Below, piece after piece: positions 1 through 8,358 of a stretch of DNA of 64,000 bases. The notes below the pieces were generated by a model. That model made no database searches, was not told the origin of the DNA, and saw nothing but the letters and a program-made list of their open reading frames with translations. Origin of the DNA: an uncultured Prevotellaceae bacterium. Lineage in GTDB: Bacteria; Bacteroidota; Bacteroidia; Bacteroidales; Bacteroidaceae. Each line of letters begins with the position of its first letter. Position 1 is the first letter of the stretch. The DNA lies in assembly GCA_902801155.1 (NCBI GenBank), contig CADCHG010000005.1:1-64000 (forward strand), in the 5' to 3' direction. The translations under genes were made by a program, and so were the position numbers.

Positions 1-336
1 AAGGCGCGACTGAATTTTTGTCTACTCATAATTCTTAAATGATATTAAAATTTTAACATTTAAGCCTTTATGGGAGTCAACCTATTTCAGTACAAGACAA
101 CATTCGGGATTTGCCCAGGTTACAAGTCCGTTTCACCTCCGTTACAAGTCCGTTGTAAATCCGTTCTAAATCCGTTCGCTATGTTCGGAGATATCTTGGA
201 TGCTTCACCGGGGGATACGTCTTGCTACTTGCCTTGTTAAGGCTGGAGCTTTTTGGTACACATGGTACACATAGTACACATATTTTTTACAGACACCCTA
301 TCGGTGTAAAAGAAAGGGAACGAATAACTTGAATAA
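1..336. other. Left-edge intergenic region with short repeats
   Basis: No gene is supported here. Positions about 118-175 hold a degenerate 11-12 bp minisatellite built on units such as TACAAGTCCGT and TAAATCCGT. Around 255-281 the motif GTACACAT recurs three times. Relatives of the CCGTT minisatellite occur at about 33067-33110 and 54836-54890. Nothing suggests a coding fragment running in from the left edge. Confidence 0.5.
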
Positions 337-930
337 CTAAAACACGATGGCACCTGTGAGGGCAATATGCTCGGTACTTGCAGAAGGGAATATGGCTATG
401 GCTGTATTCCCTTTGTCGTTATCATCCTTTTCCTTCTTGGTTGTAAGCCTCTGCCAAACAGGGAGCATGAGATACGCAGCCTCACTCGACAGAATGCCTA
501 TAGCCGCACCGGCAAGAACATCATGCACATAATGTTTTCTATGCGTTACCCTGAGCGTGGCTGTAGTAGCTGCAACTGCATAGGCAGAGATACCAATCCA
601 AGGCGAAACATCCTTATACTCGTGCATCACCAAATTAGCGCCACAGAAAGCCTTTGCACTATGACCGGACGGGAAAGCCTTATCGTCGGAGTCATCAGGA
701 CGCCATTCATGTACGGTCATTTTCAAGCCTCCTGCTATGCCATAAGTCATGCCCCATGCAGCAACCGTTACAAACAACCTGTCTTTCAAACTATGTGCCG
801 GCTGTGCTCCACAAGGTTCCAAAGCGAAATTCATCGCAGTAGGTACATATTGCAGATAATCCTCCACCTGTGCATGCGCACAAGCAGAGGATACCACCAT
901 AAACATAGAAACAAATAGTTCCTTTATCAT
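337..930 (-). CDS. PAP2-family phosphatase, secreted or periplasmic
   Basis: A 197-residue type 2 phosphatidic acid phosphatase-like enzyme, which hydrolyses phosphomonoesters such as lipid phosphates. All three family motifs are visible: K70-(x6)-R77-P78, PSGHS at 87-91, and R127-(x5)-H133-(x3)-D137, where the histidines of motifs 2 and 3 act in catalysis. The first 20 residues form a signal peptide ending AHA. The gene begins 45 bp after the stop of the upstream outer-membrane protein gene on the same strand, so the two may be co-transcribed. A polar Lys/Asp-rich stretch (KKEKDDNDKG) precedes the C-terminus. The family is secure; the substrate is unknown. Confidence 0.9.
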   Translation of the reverse strand: MIKELFVSMFMVVSSACAHAQVEDYLQYVPTAMNFALEPCGAQPAHSLKDRLFVTVAAWGMTYGIAGGLKMTVHEWRPDDSDDKAFPSGHSAKAFCGANLVMHEYKDVSPWIGISAYAVAATTATLRVTHRKHYVHDVLAGAAIGILSSEAAYLMLPVWQRLTTKKEKDDNDKGNTAIAIFPSASTEHIALTGAIVF

Positions 931-974
931 TAAAACAAACTAAAAATTATAAATTCTATTGGAATTGGCACGAC

Positions 975-3900
975 TTAGAATCTGCCACCGCCGCCGAAGC
1001 CGCCGCCACCGAAGCCACCACGAGGCATACCGCCACCGAAGCCGCCACCAGGAGCACCACCGCGACCACCACGGCCACCGCCACCAAATCCACCAGGAGG
1101 AGGACCAGGCATACCGCCAGGGCCACCGAAGCCACCACGACCACCACGTGAATTCTTACCACCAAAGGCATTGAAGCGATAGATAACGTGGAGCATTGCA
1201 TAGCTGTTGATACCGTTAGACCAAGAATCGGTATAACCACTTGCAGAAACAGAGTTGGTGAAGCTGCTCTTCTGGTTCAGTACATCATAGAACTGCAATG
1301 AAACTGTAAGAGGCTTACCCTTGAGGAAACTCTGTGAGAACTGCATGTTCCAGATAAACTCATTTGTGTTTGCATCACCAGAAAATCCTCTACGTGAAGA
1401 CATGTGAGCACTTGTAGAGAATGCTGTACCCCAAGGTGCTGTTGCTGTAATATCAGTACCATACTGGTAATCCCATGTCTTTCTGTCCTGATTTGGCTGG
1501 AGCTTGTTCTTGTTGATTGTATAGTTCACGTTACCGTTAAGTTCAACCTCAAGCCAACTGTTACGATAGCTGATACCAAGATTCTCACCAAGTGATGTAC
1601 TACGAGTATAGTTCTTCTGTATATCATCTGGAGTACCTGGCTTTGCAAGGTTCACGTAGTTCACGCTGTTGTTATAGCGGATATTAGTGAAGCTGTTAAA
1701 GTTCCAAACACCCATTGTATCAATAGCAGCATTATACATAATGGCACTCATGATATTCCAGTCACCATTGATGTTCATTGGCTTTGTTGTCTGTACACCC
1801 GTCTTCTCATCGCGTGTCACCATATTTGATACGCTGTTGCGAGTATTATTATAGTTTACAAATGCCATTACACTACTGAAGTGGCTCTGTATATAGTTAT
1901 TGTAACGAAGTTGCGCACTCTGTGTGAAAGAAGGCTTCAACTCAGGATTACCAATCCTGATTCTCATAGGATTACTATCATCAGTTATTGGTAACATATC
2001 ATCCATATCTGGCTGACTGGTTCTTGCACGATAGTTAAGACGGAGAGTCTTTCTTCTATTGAACTTATAATTGAAATCAAGAGTAGGAGTGAAATTGCTC
2101 ACACTACGCTCAACATCAAAGTTCTTTCCCATCTTATATGACAGAAGGTGCTGAGTCTGTGGTTGGAATAGCACACCAAGGTTGAGGTTGTAATTGTTTG
2201 TAGTGCGACGCCATGTCAACTCAATTTCATGTAAATAGTTCTTACGCTCTGAGCTACGGCTCTGAATAGAGTCATAATAATGAGACAAAGGATTTAAACT
2301 TGTGTAAGGATCCAGGAAATCATCAAAACAATTATATCTCAGTTCTATTTTCCTTCCAGATGGATCGTATCCAAATGAACTGTCGCTAAAGTCATATGTA
2401 CTCTGATTATTGTCGCTGTAGGTGTACCTGTACATATACCTCAGCACGAGGAAAGAGTAGTGTGACAAACGTTCTGTATAAGAAGCAGAAACCTGATAGT
2501 TATGGCTGTTTGTCGGATTAGTTTTATAGCGGTTAGTGAGTCGCAAAGAGTCAGAACCATCGTAAGCTTTCTCTTTATAAAGGAAATCGTTTTGTGCGCT
2601 AAGTGACTCATTATCACGATCATTCTTACCATATCTGCCCTGAATGGTAATGCTATTGCCGCGGCTTGAAAGTTTACGGCTTAAAGTAGCATTCACATTA
2701 AACTGCAAAGAATTATTGTTGCCAAGGTTCCTATTTGAACTTTGGTTAACAAAGTCTTCTGGATGCGACTTATACAAACTTTCCATTATCTTCTGATCAA
2801 AGAGGTCTGCATTCGCATCATAAGAGTAAGGATCCTTTGAGAATTCCGCGCCATCACTCTCTGAATGTGAATCCCCATTAGAGAAGGAAAGACTTGGACG
2901 CACCTGAATAGTAGTCATAGTATCAGGATGCCACTCCAAACGACCGCCGAAGTTGAAGTTGTCGTTACGGTTCTGTGAAGTTGACATATTGATATTATAT
3001 GATGGAGTTTTGTTCAAAGTGTTCCAAGAATAGGTTTTTGAAACATTATCACCATCACTATGATTCCAACGGCCATTGAGGTCGAAGATAATCTTATTCG
3101 TTATCTCGTAGTTGTAGTTAAGGGCAACCATCTTATTAGCCTGAAGGCCATTGCCTGCACCGCCACGACCACCACGGCCACCGAAGCCACGGTCGTTAGT
3201 GTTATTTGCATTACCCATTATCATGAGACGGTCGTTGTCCTTCATTATACCAGCCATAACACGTCCTGCATAACGGTCATGAGTACCTGCAGCAAGGTCT
3301 GCATTGCCAAGGAAACCCTTGTTCATACCAGGCTTGATACCGAAGTCAAGAATCATATTTTCCTCACCGTCATCTACACCAGTCATACGAGCCATATCCG
3401 ATTTCTCGTCATACGCCCTTACCTTTTCAATAATAGATGTAGGGAGGTTCTTCAGAGCCGTCTGGCTATCACCATTCATGAACTCCTTACCGTCAACCTT
3501 GATTCGCGTCACCTGCTTACCATTGATGGTAATCTTACCGTCTTCGCCAACCTGAGCACCAGGCAGACGCTTCACGAGCTCTTCAACAACAGAGCCCTCT
3601 GGAGTACGATAAGCAGCTGCATTATATATAAAGGTATCCTCTTTCACGACAAGTTTCTGAGCCATACCCTTAGCTACGACTTCCTTCAACATTACGGCAT
3701 CGGTAGCCATATTGATCTTTCCGAGAGCAACGTCCTTGCCTTCAGCCATGGTAATGTTACGATACACATTACTATAACCGATGTTGGTCATTCTCAGAAT
3801 GTACTTTCCATCTTCTGGAACCGTGATCTTGAAAGAGCCATCCTCTGCCGATGCAGCTCCCGCAACATACGAAGAGTCAGTCTTCAGCAACTGAACAGTC

Positions 3901-4022
3901 GTCTGCATAAGAGGCTCCTTTGTCTCTTTGTCATAAATTGTACCGCTTACGACACGGTTTTGAGCCATTGCCCCATAGCAAACGAACAGCAACGAAGCAA
4001 ATGCGATAAGTCTTTGTTTCAT
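975..4022 (-). CDS. Outer-membrane beta-barrel protein with carboxypeptidase-like N-terminal domain
   Basis: A 1015-residue outer-membrane protein of the TonB-receptor-like superfamily. A signal peptide (1-20, ending AMA) is followed by a carboxypeptidase-regulatory-like beta-sandwich at about 23-110 (starts VVSGTIYDKETKEPL), a plug-like domain at about 115-225 (KRLPGAQVGEDGKITINGKQ), then a long barrel rich in alternating aromatic strands. The last 60 or so residues are almost only Gly, Arg, Pro and Phe, with GGRGG and GGFGGGG repeats, and the chain ends in GRF. A smaller GGRGGRGG patch occurs near residue 285. No SusD-like partner is adjacent, so glycan uptake is not indicated. It resembles the outer-membrane beta-barrel family PF14905; the ligand is unknown. 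Confidence 0.88.
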   Translation of the reverse strand: MKQRLIAFASLLFVCYGAMAQNRVVSGTIYDKETKEPLMQTTVQLLKTDSSYVAGAASAEDGSFKITVPEDGKYILRMTNIGYSNVYRNITMAEGKDVALGKINMATDAVMLKEVVAKGMAQKLVVKEDTFIYNAAAYRTPEGSVVEELVKRLPGAQVGEDGKITINGKQVTRIKVDGKEFMNGDSQTALKNLPTSIIEKVRAYDEKSDMARMTGVDDGEENMILDFGIKPGMNKGFLGNADLAAGTHDRYAGRVMAGIMKDNDRLMIMGNANNTNDRGFGGRGGRGGAGNGLQANKMVALNYNYEITNKIIFDLNGRWNHSDGDNVSKTYSWNTLNKTPSYNINMSTSQNRNDNFNFGGRLEWHPDTMTTIQVRPSLSFSNGDSHSESDGAEFSKDPYSYDANADLFDQKIMESLYKSHPEDFVNQSSNRNLGNNNSLQFNVNATLSRKLSSRGNSITIQGRYGKNDRDNESLSAQNDFLYKEKAYDGSDSLRLTNRYKTNPTNSHNYQVSASYTERLSHYSFLVLRYMYRYTYSDNNQSTYDFSDSSFGYDPSGRKIELRYNCFDDFLDPYTSLNPLSHYYDSIQSRSSERKNYLHEIELTWRRTTNNYNLNLGVLFQPQTQHLLSYKMGKNFDVERSVSNFTPTLDFNYKFNRRKTLRLNYRARTSQPDMDDMLPITDDSNPMRIRIGNPELKPSFTQSAQLRYNNYIQSHFSSVMAFVNYNNTRNSVSNMVTRDEKTGVQTTKPMNINGDWNIMSAIMYNAAIDTMGVWNFNSFTNIRYNNSVNYVNLAKPGTPDDIQKNYTRSTSLGENLGISYRNSWLEVELNGNVNYTINKNKLQPNQDRKTWDYQYGTDITATAPWGTAFSTSAHMSSRRGFSGDANTNEFIWNMQFSQSFLKGKPLTVSLQFYDVLNQKSSFTNSVSASGYTDSWSNGINSYAMLHVIYRFNAFGGKNSRGGRGGFGGPGGMPGPPPGGFGGGGRGGRGGAPGGGFGGGMPRGGFGGGGFGGGGRF

Positions 4023-4268
4023 ATTATGATTTTTATTATGATCTTTCTTTTTTAAACGAAGTTTTCCAAGTGCTAGATATGAATTGTCTATCTTCTTTAC
4101 TCTTTACACTATCTACTTTACCTTTTCAATAATAGTAGTTCATAGTTTTCGAGTATGACAAATATGCATATCTCTATTTCTGCACTTTTCGTACTTCCCA
4201 ACTTTTGAACCGATTCAACTAATATACGAGAATATTGATAAAAAGTTTAACGCATTTTGAACTTTTTT

Positions 4269-4299
4269 TTGCGTTTTACCGAAAATATATGTAACTTTG
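4269..4299 (+). promoter_or_regulatory. aroB promoter (Bacteroidota -33/-7)
   Basis: A TTTG element near 4269 is followed after about 20 bp by TAACTTTG at 4292-4299, the Bacteroidota -7 box. Predicted transcription starts a few bases later, leaving an aroB leader of about 105 nt. Confidence 0.75.
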
Positions 4300-4305
4300 C
4301 ACCAG

Positions 4306-4411
4306 AATTCTAAAAAATGCTAAAGACAAACGGCTAATGAACAAAGACGAATGCCAGAAGACCTTCGACTTTTGCCCTTAATCTTTTGGCAAATAATAAC
4401 AATTCTAAAAA
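4306..4411 (+). promoter_or_regulatory. aroB leader with two overlapping tiny ORFs
   Basis: The leader holds two minimal reading frames joined by a TAATG overlap: ATG at 4317 encodes MLKTNG and stops at 4335-4337; ATG at 4337 encodes MNKDECQKTFDFCP and stops at 4379-4381. The 14-bp string AATTCTAAAAAATG before the first ORF (4306-4319) is repeated exactly at the aroB start (4401-4414). CCAGAAGA and TCTTTTGG near 4353-4389 can pair. A regulatory role is inference only. Confidence 0.4.
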
Positions 4412-5497
4412 ATGAATCAAAGAGTTATCATATCACAGAATCTCGAAGCCGAACTTGCTTCCGCCATAGCTGACTGCGAGCACGATCGCATCTTCGTCCT
4501 TACCGACACCACCACCGTAGAGAAGTGCTGGCCTGTAATCAGCAGCTACGAGTGTCTCTCCGGGGCACAGATGATAACAATCGGTGCTACAGATATGGAG
4601 AAGACGCTGGAATCAACAGCCCATGTATGGGAGGGATTGCAGAAGGGCGGGGCTACACGCCACTCATTGCTCATAAACCTTGGCGGTGGTATGATAACTG
4701 ACCTTGGCGGCTTCGCTGCAAGCACATTCAAGCGCGGCATCAACTTCATAAACATACCTACCACTCTGTTATCTATGGTAGATGCTTCGGTAGGCGGAAA
4801 GACCGGCATCAACTTCGGAGGACTGAAGAATGAGATTGGTGTGTTCAATGATTCTAAATATGTGATACTCTGCACAGAGTTCCTCAAGACTCTTGACCAC
4901 GAGAATATAGCATCAGGCTATGCAGAGATGCTGAAACACGGCCTCATATTGCGTAAGGCATTCCCTGTTTCAGAGGCAACGAAAGCCGACTATACTGCCA
5001 TGTGGGCTGAACTTATCAACTTCGACCTCATGAACCCAGACCTCAAGCAACTGCAGAGAATGGTGGCTGAGAGCGTTCAGGTGAAGGAGCGCATAGTGGA
5101 GGAAGACCCGCACGAGCATGGCATCCGCAAGGCTCTCAACCTCGGCCACACCGCAGGCCATGCTTTTGAGTCATGGGCAATGATGCACAAGCCAGTACTG
5201 CACGGTTATGCCGTTGCATGGGGTATAATCCCGGAACTTTACCTTGCCGTAAAGAAGGTGGGCTTCCCTACACAGATAATGCGTCAGACGGTACAATTCA
5301 TCCGTGAGAACTACGGCGTACTGCCAATAACCTGCGATGACTACCCTACCCTTCTCGAACTCATGTCACACGACAAGAAGAATATTGCAGGCGTTATCAA
5401 CTTCACCCTACTCGGAGGCATCGGTGATATCCGTATCAACCAGACAGCCACAAAAGACGAGATAGAGGAAGCGCTTGATTTCTTCCGTGAAGGATAA
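4412..5497 (+). CDS. aroB: 3-dehydroquinate synthase
   Basis: Second enzyme of the shikimate pathway: converts DAHP to 3-dehydroquinate in the cytosol using NAD and a divalent metal. At 361 residues it has the usual length. The NAD-binding stretch GGGMITDLGGF lies at 91-101, followed by R108 (FKRG), the substrate-binding block DASVGGKTGIN ending near 134, the EMLKHG segment near 175-182 and the metal-site motif LNLGHTAGHAFES near 240-252. The start follows the only sensible promoter, and a hairpin terminator follows the stop, so the gene looks monocistronic. The two micro-ORFs in its leader are the only unusual feature. Confidence 0.97.
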   Translation: MNQRVIISQNLEAELASAIADCEHDRIFVLTDTTTVEKCWPVISSYECLSGAQMITIGATDMEKTLESTAHVWEGLQKGGATRHSLLINLGGGMITDLGGFAASTFKRGINFINIPTTLLSMVDASVGGKTGINFGGLKNEIGVFNDSKYVILCTEFLKTLDHENIASGYAEMLKHGLILRKAFPVSEATKADYTAMWAELINFDLMNPDLKQLQRMVAESVQVKERIVEEDPHEHGIRKALNLGHTAGHAFESWAMMHKPVLHGYAVAWGIIPELYLAVKKVGFPTQIMRQTVQFIRENYGVLPITCDDYPTLLELMSHDKKNIAGVINFTLLGGIGDIRINQTATKDEIEEALDFFREG

Positions 5498-5505
5498 TTA
5501 AACAT

Positions 5506-5556
5506 ACGCCTTTGCATCCTGCCAACTGGTAGGGTGCAAAGGCGTAACCAATTTTT
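5506..5556 (+). terminator. Rho-independent terminator after aroB
   Basis: ACGCCTTTGCATCCT (5506-5520) pairs with AGGGTGCAAAGGCGT (5531-5545) around a 10-nt loop, followed by a T-run at 5551-5555. Confidence 0.85.
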
Positions 5557-5595
5557 ACAAAGACAATTTTTCACATTGTAATATAAATAAAAAAT

Positions 5596-7308
5596 ATGTC
5601 ACCCTTATTAATTCTGAAACTTGTCGGTTCACTTGCCCTACTGATGTATGGTATGAAGTCAATGAGTGAATCATTACAGAAAATGGCTGGTTCACAGCTG
5701 CGTCACGTACTTCAGGCAATGACCAAGAACCGATTCACGGGCATGCTGACAGGTGCTTTCGTAACGGCATCTGTACAATCCTCTACAGCCACAACGGTCA
5801 TGACCGTGAGCTTCGTTAATGCAGGTCTGCTAACGCTTGCACAGGCTATCTCCATCATTATGGGTGCCAATATCGGTACCACATTCACAGCATGGATCAT
5901 GTCTGCGGGTTTCTCGTTCAACATCACCGACTTCGTGTGGCCGGCATTCTTCATTGCCATTATCCTTATATATAGTAAGAGGCGCAAGTCCGTAGGTGAT
6001 TTCCTGTTCGGCGTCAGCTTTCTCCTGCTCGGTCTTGGCACTTTGAAGGCTACGGGAACAGACATGCACTTGGAGGAAATCCCTGCCGTGATACATTTCT
6101 TCGAGTCATTTGAGGACAACTATTTCTCATACATCATCTTCCTCATCATAGGTGGCATAATGACCGTATGCGTGCAGTCATCTGCAGCAGTAATGGCTAT
6201 AACAATGGCATTATGTTCAACAGGTGTTATGCCTATCTACCTTGGCATAGCACTCGTTATGGGTGAAAATATCGGAACTACCGTTACATCAAACGTAGCA
6301 GCACTCACAGCCAACATACAGGCTCGAAGAGCAGCCTTCGCCCACATGTTCTTCAACATATTCGGCGTTCTCTGGGCACTCTGCATCTTCCGTATATTCA
6401 TCAACTTCGTCTGCGGCATTGTAGGCTTCCCTACCGAGGGTGCCACAGCAGCTGATGCAAAGCTTCTTCCTACCGTACTGGCAACGTTCCACACCACGTT
6501 CAACGTAATCAACACAGCTATCCTCATATGGTTCATACCTTATATTGAGCAGATTGTATGCCGTGTAATTACAAAGACCAAGGGCAAGGACGACGAGGAA
6601 GAGTTCAGACTTCGCTTCATCAGTTCTGGCTTCATGCAGACTCCTGAGCTCTCTGTGCTTGAGGCAGAGAAGGAAATACGCTCATTCTCTTCACACACAC
6701 AGAAGATGTTCCATCTCGTATGGGAGCTTCTGTCAGAGAAGAACAAGACCGACTTCGTGAAGAAATACTCACGTATTGAGAAGTACGAGGCTATTACCGA
6801 CAACATCGAACTTGAGATTGGTCACTATCTTAACGAGGTTTCTTCAGAACGCCTTTCTGATGCTACCAAGGCAAAGATTCGCGCTATGCTCCGTGAGATA
6901 TCTGAGATTGAGTCTATCGGCGATTCTTGTTACAACATTGCGCGCTCACTCAACCGTAAGATTTCAGGCAAGGAAGACTTCACAGAGGAGCAGTACAGCC
7001 ATATCACACAGATGATGGGACTTGCAGATCAGTCTCTTACTGAGATGAACACCCTCATGACCGGCTATCGCGAGACACTTGATATCAATAAGGTATTCAA
7101 CATTGAGACTGAGATCAACAACTTCCGTAACCAGCTCAAGAGTCAGAATATCACAGATATCGACGAACAGAAATACACCTATGCCATCGGCACTATCTAC
7201 ATGGATATCATCTCTGAGTGCGAGAAACTTGGTGACTATGTGGTTAACGTGGCAGAGGCTCGAATGGGCATAAGACAGAGACCACAGAATACAAAGAATA
7301 GGCAATAG
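5596..7308 (+). CDS. Na/Pi cotransporter family protein with C-terminal PhoU-like domain
   Basis: A 570-residue sodium-phosphate symporter of the NptA/YjbB type in the inner membrane. The two inverted-topology Na_Pi_cotrans repeats are visible through their QSS signatures: QSSTATT near residue 61 and QSSAAVM near 193. About eight to nine hydrophobic helices occupy 1-325. From about 350 to 550 the chain is helical and charged, matching a PhoU-like domain (for example EISEIESIGDSCYNIARSLN), which in this family is thought to sense phosphate or modulate transport. The final residues are basic and low complexity. It stands alone between two terminators; its TAG stop abuts a GC-rich palindromic repeat. 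Confidence 0.93.
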   Translation: MSPLLILKLVGSLALLMYGMKSMSESLQKMAGSQLRHVLQAMTKNRFTGMLTGAFVTASVQSSTATTVMTVSFVNAGLLTLAQAISIIMGANIGTTFTAWIMSAGFSFNITDFVWPAFFIAIILIYSKRRKSVGDFLFGVSFLLLGLGTLKATGTDMHLEEIPAVIHFFESFEDNYFSYIIFLIIGGIMTVCVQSSAAVMAITMALCSTGVMPIYLGIALVMGENIGTTVTSNVAALTANIQARRAAFAHMFFNIFGVLWALCIFRIFINFVCGIVGFPTEGATAADAKLLPTVLATFHTTFNVINTAILIWFIPYIEQIVCRVITKTKGKDDEEEFRLRFISSGFMQTPELSVLEAEKEIRSFSSHTQKMFHLVWELLSEKNKTDFVKKYSRIEKYEAITDNIELEIGHYLNEVSSERLSDATKAKIRAMLREISEIESIGDSCYNIARSLNRKISGKEDFTEEQYSHITQMMGLADQSLTEMNTLMTGYRETLDINKVFNIETEINNFRNQLKSQNITDIDEQKYTYAIGTIYMDIISECEKLGDYVVNVAEARMGIRQRPQNTKNRQ

Positions 7309-7335
7309 GCCCCCTCCATCCCCCCGAGGGGGGAG
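7308..7335 (+). repeat. GC-rich palindromic repeat at gene 3' end (left copy of inverted pair)
   Basis: Begins on the last base of the TAG stop of the Na/Pi transporter. Core is GGCCCCCTCCATCCCCCC then GAGGGGGGAG. An inverted copy lies at 7444-7473, so the pair brackets the terminator at 7351-7398 in a REPIN-like layout. Confidence 0.85.
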
Positions 7336-7350
7336 TCTTTAATATAGTAA

Positions 7351-7398
7351 TGCCGCTCATAGGTTCCAATATGGATTTCCTATGAGCGGCAACCTTTT
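7351..7398 (+). terminator. Terminator hairpin, stem GCCGCTCATAGG
   Basis: TGCCGCTCATAGG pairs with CCTATGAGCGGCA around a 15-nt loop, followed by CCTTTTTG. It ends the upstream transporter transcript. The same 12-bp stem sequence recurs in the terminator at 21128-21168, about 14 kb away. Confidence 0.85.
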
Positions 7399-7422
7399 TG
7401 TAAAATATGATTTGCCCCTGTG

Positions 7423-7473
7423 ATTAGAAATACTATCTAACAAGCTCCCCCCTCGGGGGGATGGAGGGGGCCT
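7423..7473 (-). repeat. GC-rich palindromic repeat at gene 3' end (right copy of inverted pair)
   Basis: Read on the minus strand it directly follows the TAA stop of the lipoprotein gene: AGGCCCCCTCCATCCCCCCG then AGGGGGGAG. Its outer flank, ATTAGAAATACTATCTAA on the plus strand, is largely shared with copies near 13099 and 29991, so the repeat unit is longer than its GC core. Confidence 0.85.
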
Positions 7474-8118
7474 TTACTTTCCCAATAACTTATTAGCTGC
7501 GTTGCCAATAGCAGTATTAGCCTTGTTGGCAGCATCATTTACCTTGTCAGCAGCCTTGTTAGCAGCATCATTTACCTTTGTCTCAGCCTTTGCCTTGGTC
7601 TCATTCACCTTAGTCTCAGCAGCAGACTTTGCATTGTTTGCAGCATTTGTAGCAGCAGCCTCAGCTGTATTCTTTGCAGCATCACCAACAGTCTTGGCAT
7701 CAGCCTTTACGGCAGCAACAGCATCCTCAGCAGTAGCCTCAGCACTTGTTGGAAGGTTCTTGATACCGTCAATGAGAGAAACGACTGTTGCGCTACTTGC
7801 AGCAGACTTGAGAGACTCAGAGTTATTGCTTATGAACTCCTGAATCTTGAGGGCATACTTCTTAGCCTCCTCAACCTTGCCTTCCTCTACGAGCTTGGCA
7901 TATTCTTCCTTAACCTTTGTAAGAGTAGCCTCAATCTTTGAAGCATCCTTAGTCTCAGCACCGAGAGCCTCTTCAAGAGCTGTGGTAACTTCTGTTGCCT
8001 CATTCTCGCCAACAGCAACAGCTACTGTATCTTCTTTAACCTCATCATTTGAAGCAGCCTTGTTGCCGCAGCTTGCGAGCGCGAAAGCTACGCAAGCGAA
8101 AAGAAATACCTTTTTCAT
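7474..8118 (-). CDS. Helical repeat lipoprotein (LEA/apolipoprotein-like)
   Basis: A 214-residue predicted lipoprotein. The start at 8118 is chosen because it yields a clean signal peptide with lipobox ALASC (lipidated Cys17); an upstream in-frame ATG at 8178 would add 20 residues before it. Residues about 55-105 form a charged helical region. From about 130 the chain is almost pure Ala, Lys, Asn, Asp, Glu and Thr with repeats such as DAANKAADKVNDAANKAN, giving amphipathic helices like late-embryogenesis-abundant or apolipoprotein repeats. No catalytic motif is seen. It probably sits anchored at the cell envelope. Function unknown. The promoter box is at 8196-8203 and the stop abuts a palindromic repeat. 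Confidence 0.85.
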   Translation of the reverse strand: MKKVFLFACVAFALASCGNKAASNDEVKEDTVAVAVGENEATEVTTALEEALGAETKDASKIEATLTKVKEEYAKLVEEGKVEEAKKYALKIQEFISNNSESLKSAASSATVVSLIDGIKNLPTSAEATAEDAVAAVKADAKTVGDAAKNTAEAAATNAANNAKSAAETKVNETKAKAETKVNDAANKAADKVNDAANKANTAIGNAANKLLGK

Positions 8119-8195
8119 TTTGCTTAGATTTAATAATTTCTTGTTTACGTTTAAGTTTATATTAGCGGAAACCGCCATTTAGCTTTTATGAGCGA

Positions 8196-8203
8196 CAAAG
8201 GTA
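8196..8203 (-). promoter_or_regulatory. -7 box for helical lipoprotein gene
   Basis: TACCTTTG on the minus strand, about 78 nt upstream of the chosen start at 8118. Confidence 0.6.
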
Positions 8204-8305
8204 ATAATCTTTTTCAATATAGCAAAAATTATCACATTTTTTAACCATTTAGCCTCTCATTTCTCCCATTACAAATAGGACATACAATGGAATTTGCCTT
8301 TTCTC

Positions 8306-8336
8306 TTGGTGATATGAGAAAAATATCTTACCTTTG
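8306..8336 (+). promoter_or_regulatory. Serpin gene promoter
   Basis: TTG at 8306-8308 and TACCTTTG at 8329-8336 with a 20-bp spacer. The position supports the start at 8359, because the upstream in-frame ATG at 8287 would precede the transcript. Confidence 0.75.
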
Positions 8337-8358
8337 CAGAGTCGAAAAAAACATAGTT

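Noticed and set aside
367-918. 183-codon ORF on the plus strand
   Set aside because: It mirrors the PAP2 gene on the other strand, has no family resemblance and no promoter.
3060-4055. 331-codon ORF opposite the outer-membrane protein gene
   Set aside because: Composition (Thr, His, Ile) is that of an antisense shadow; the minus-strand protein has a signal peptide and recognisable domains.
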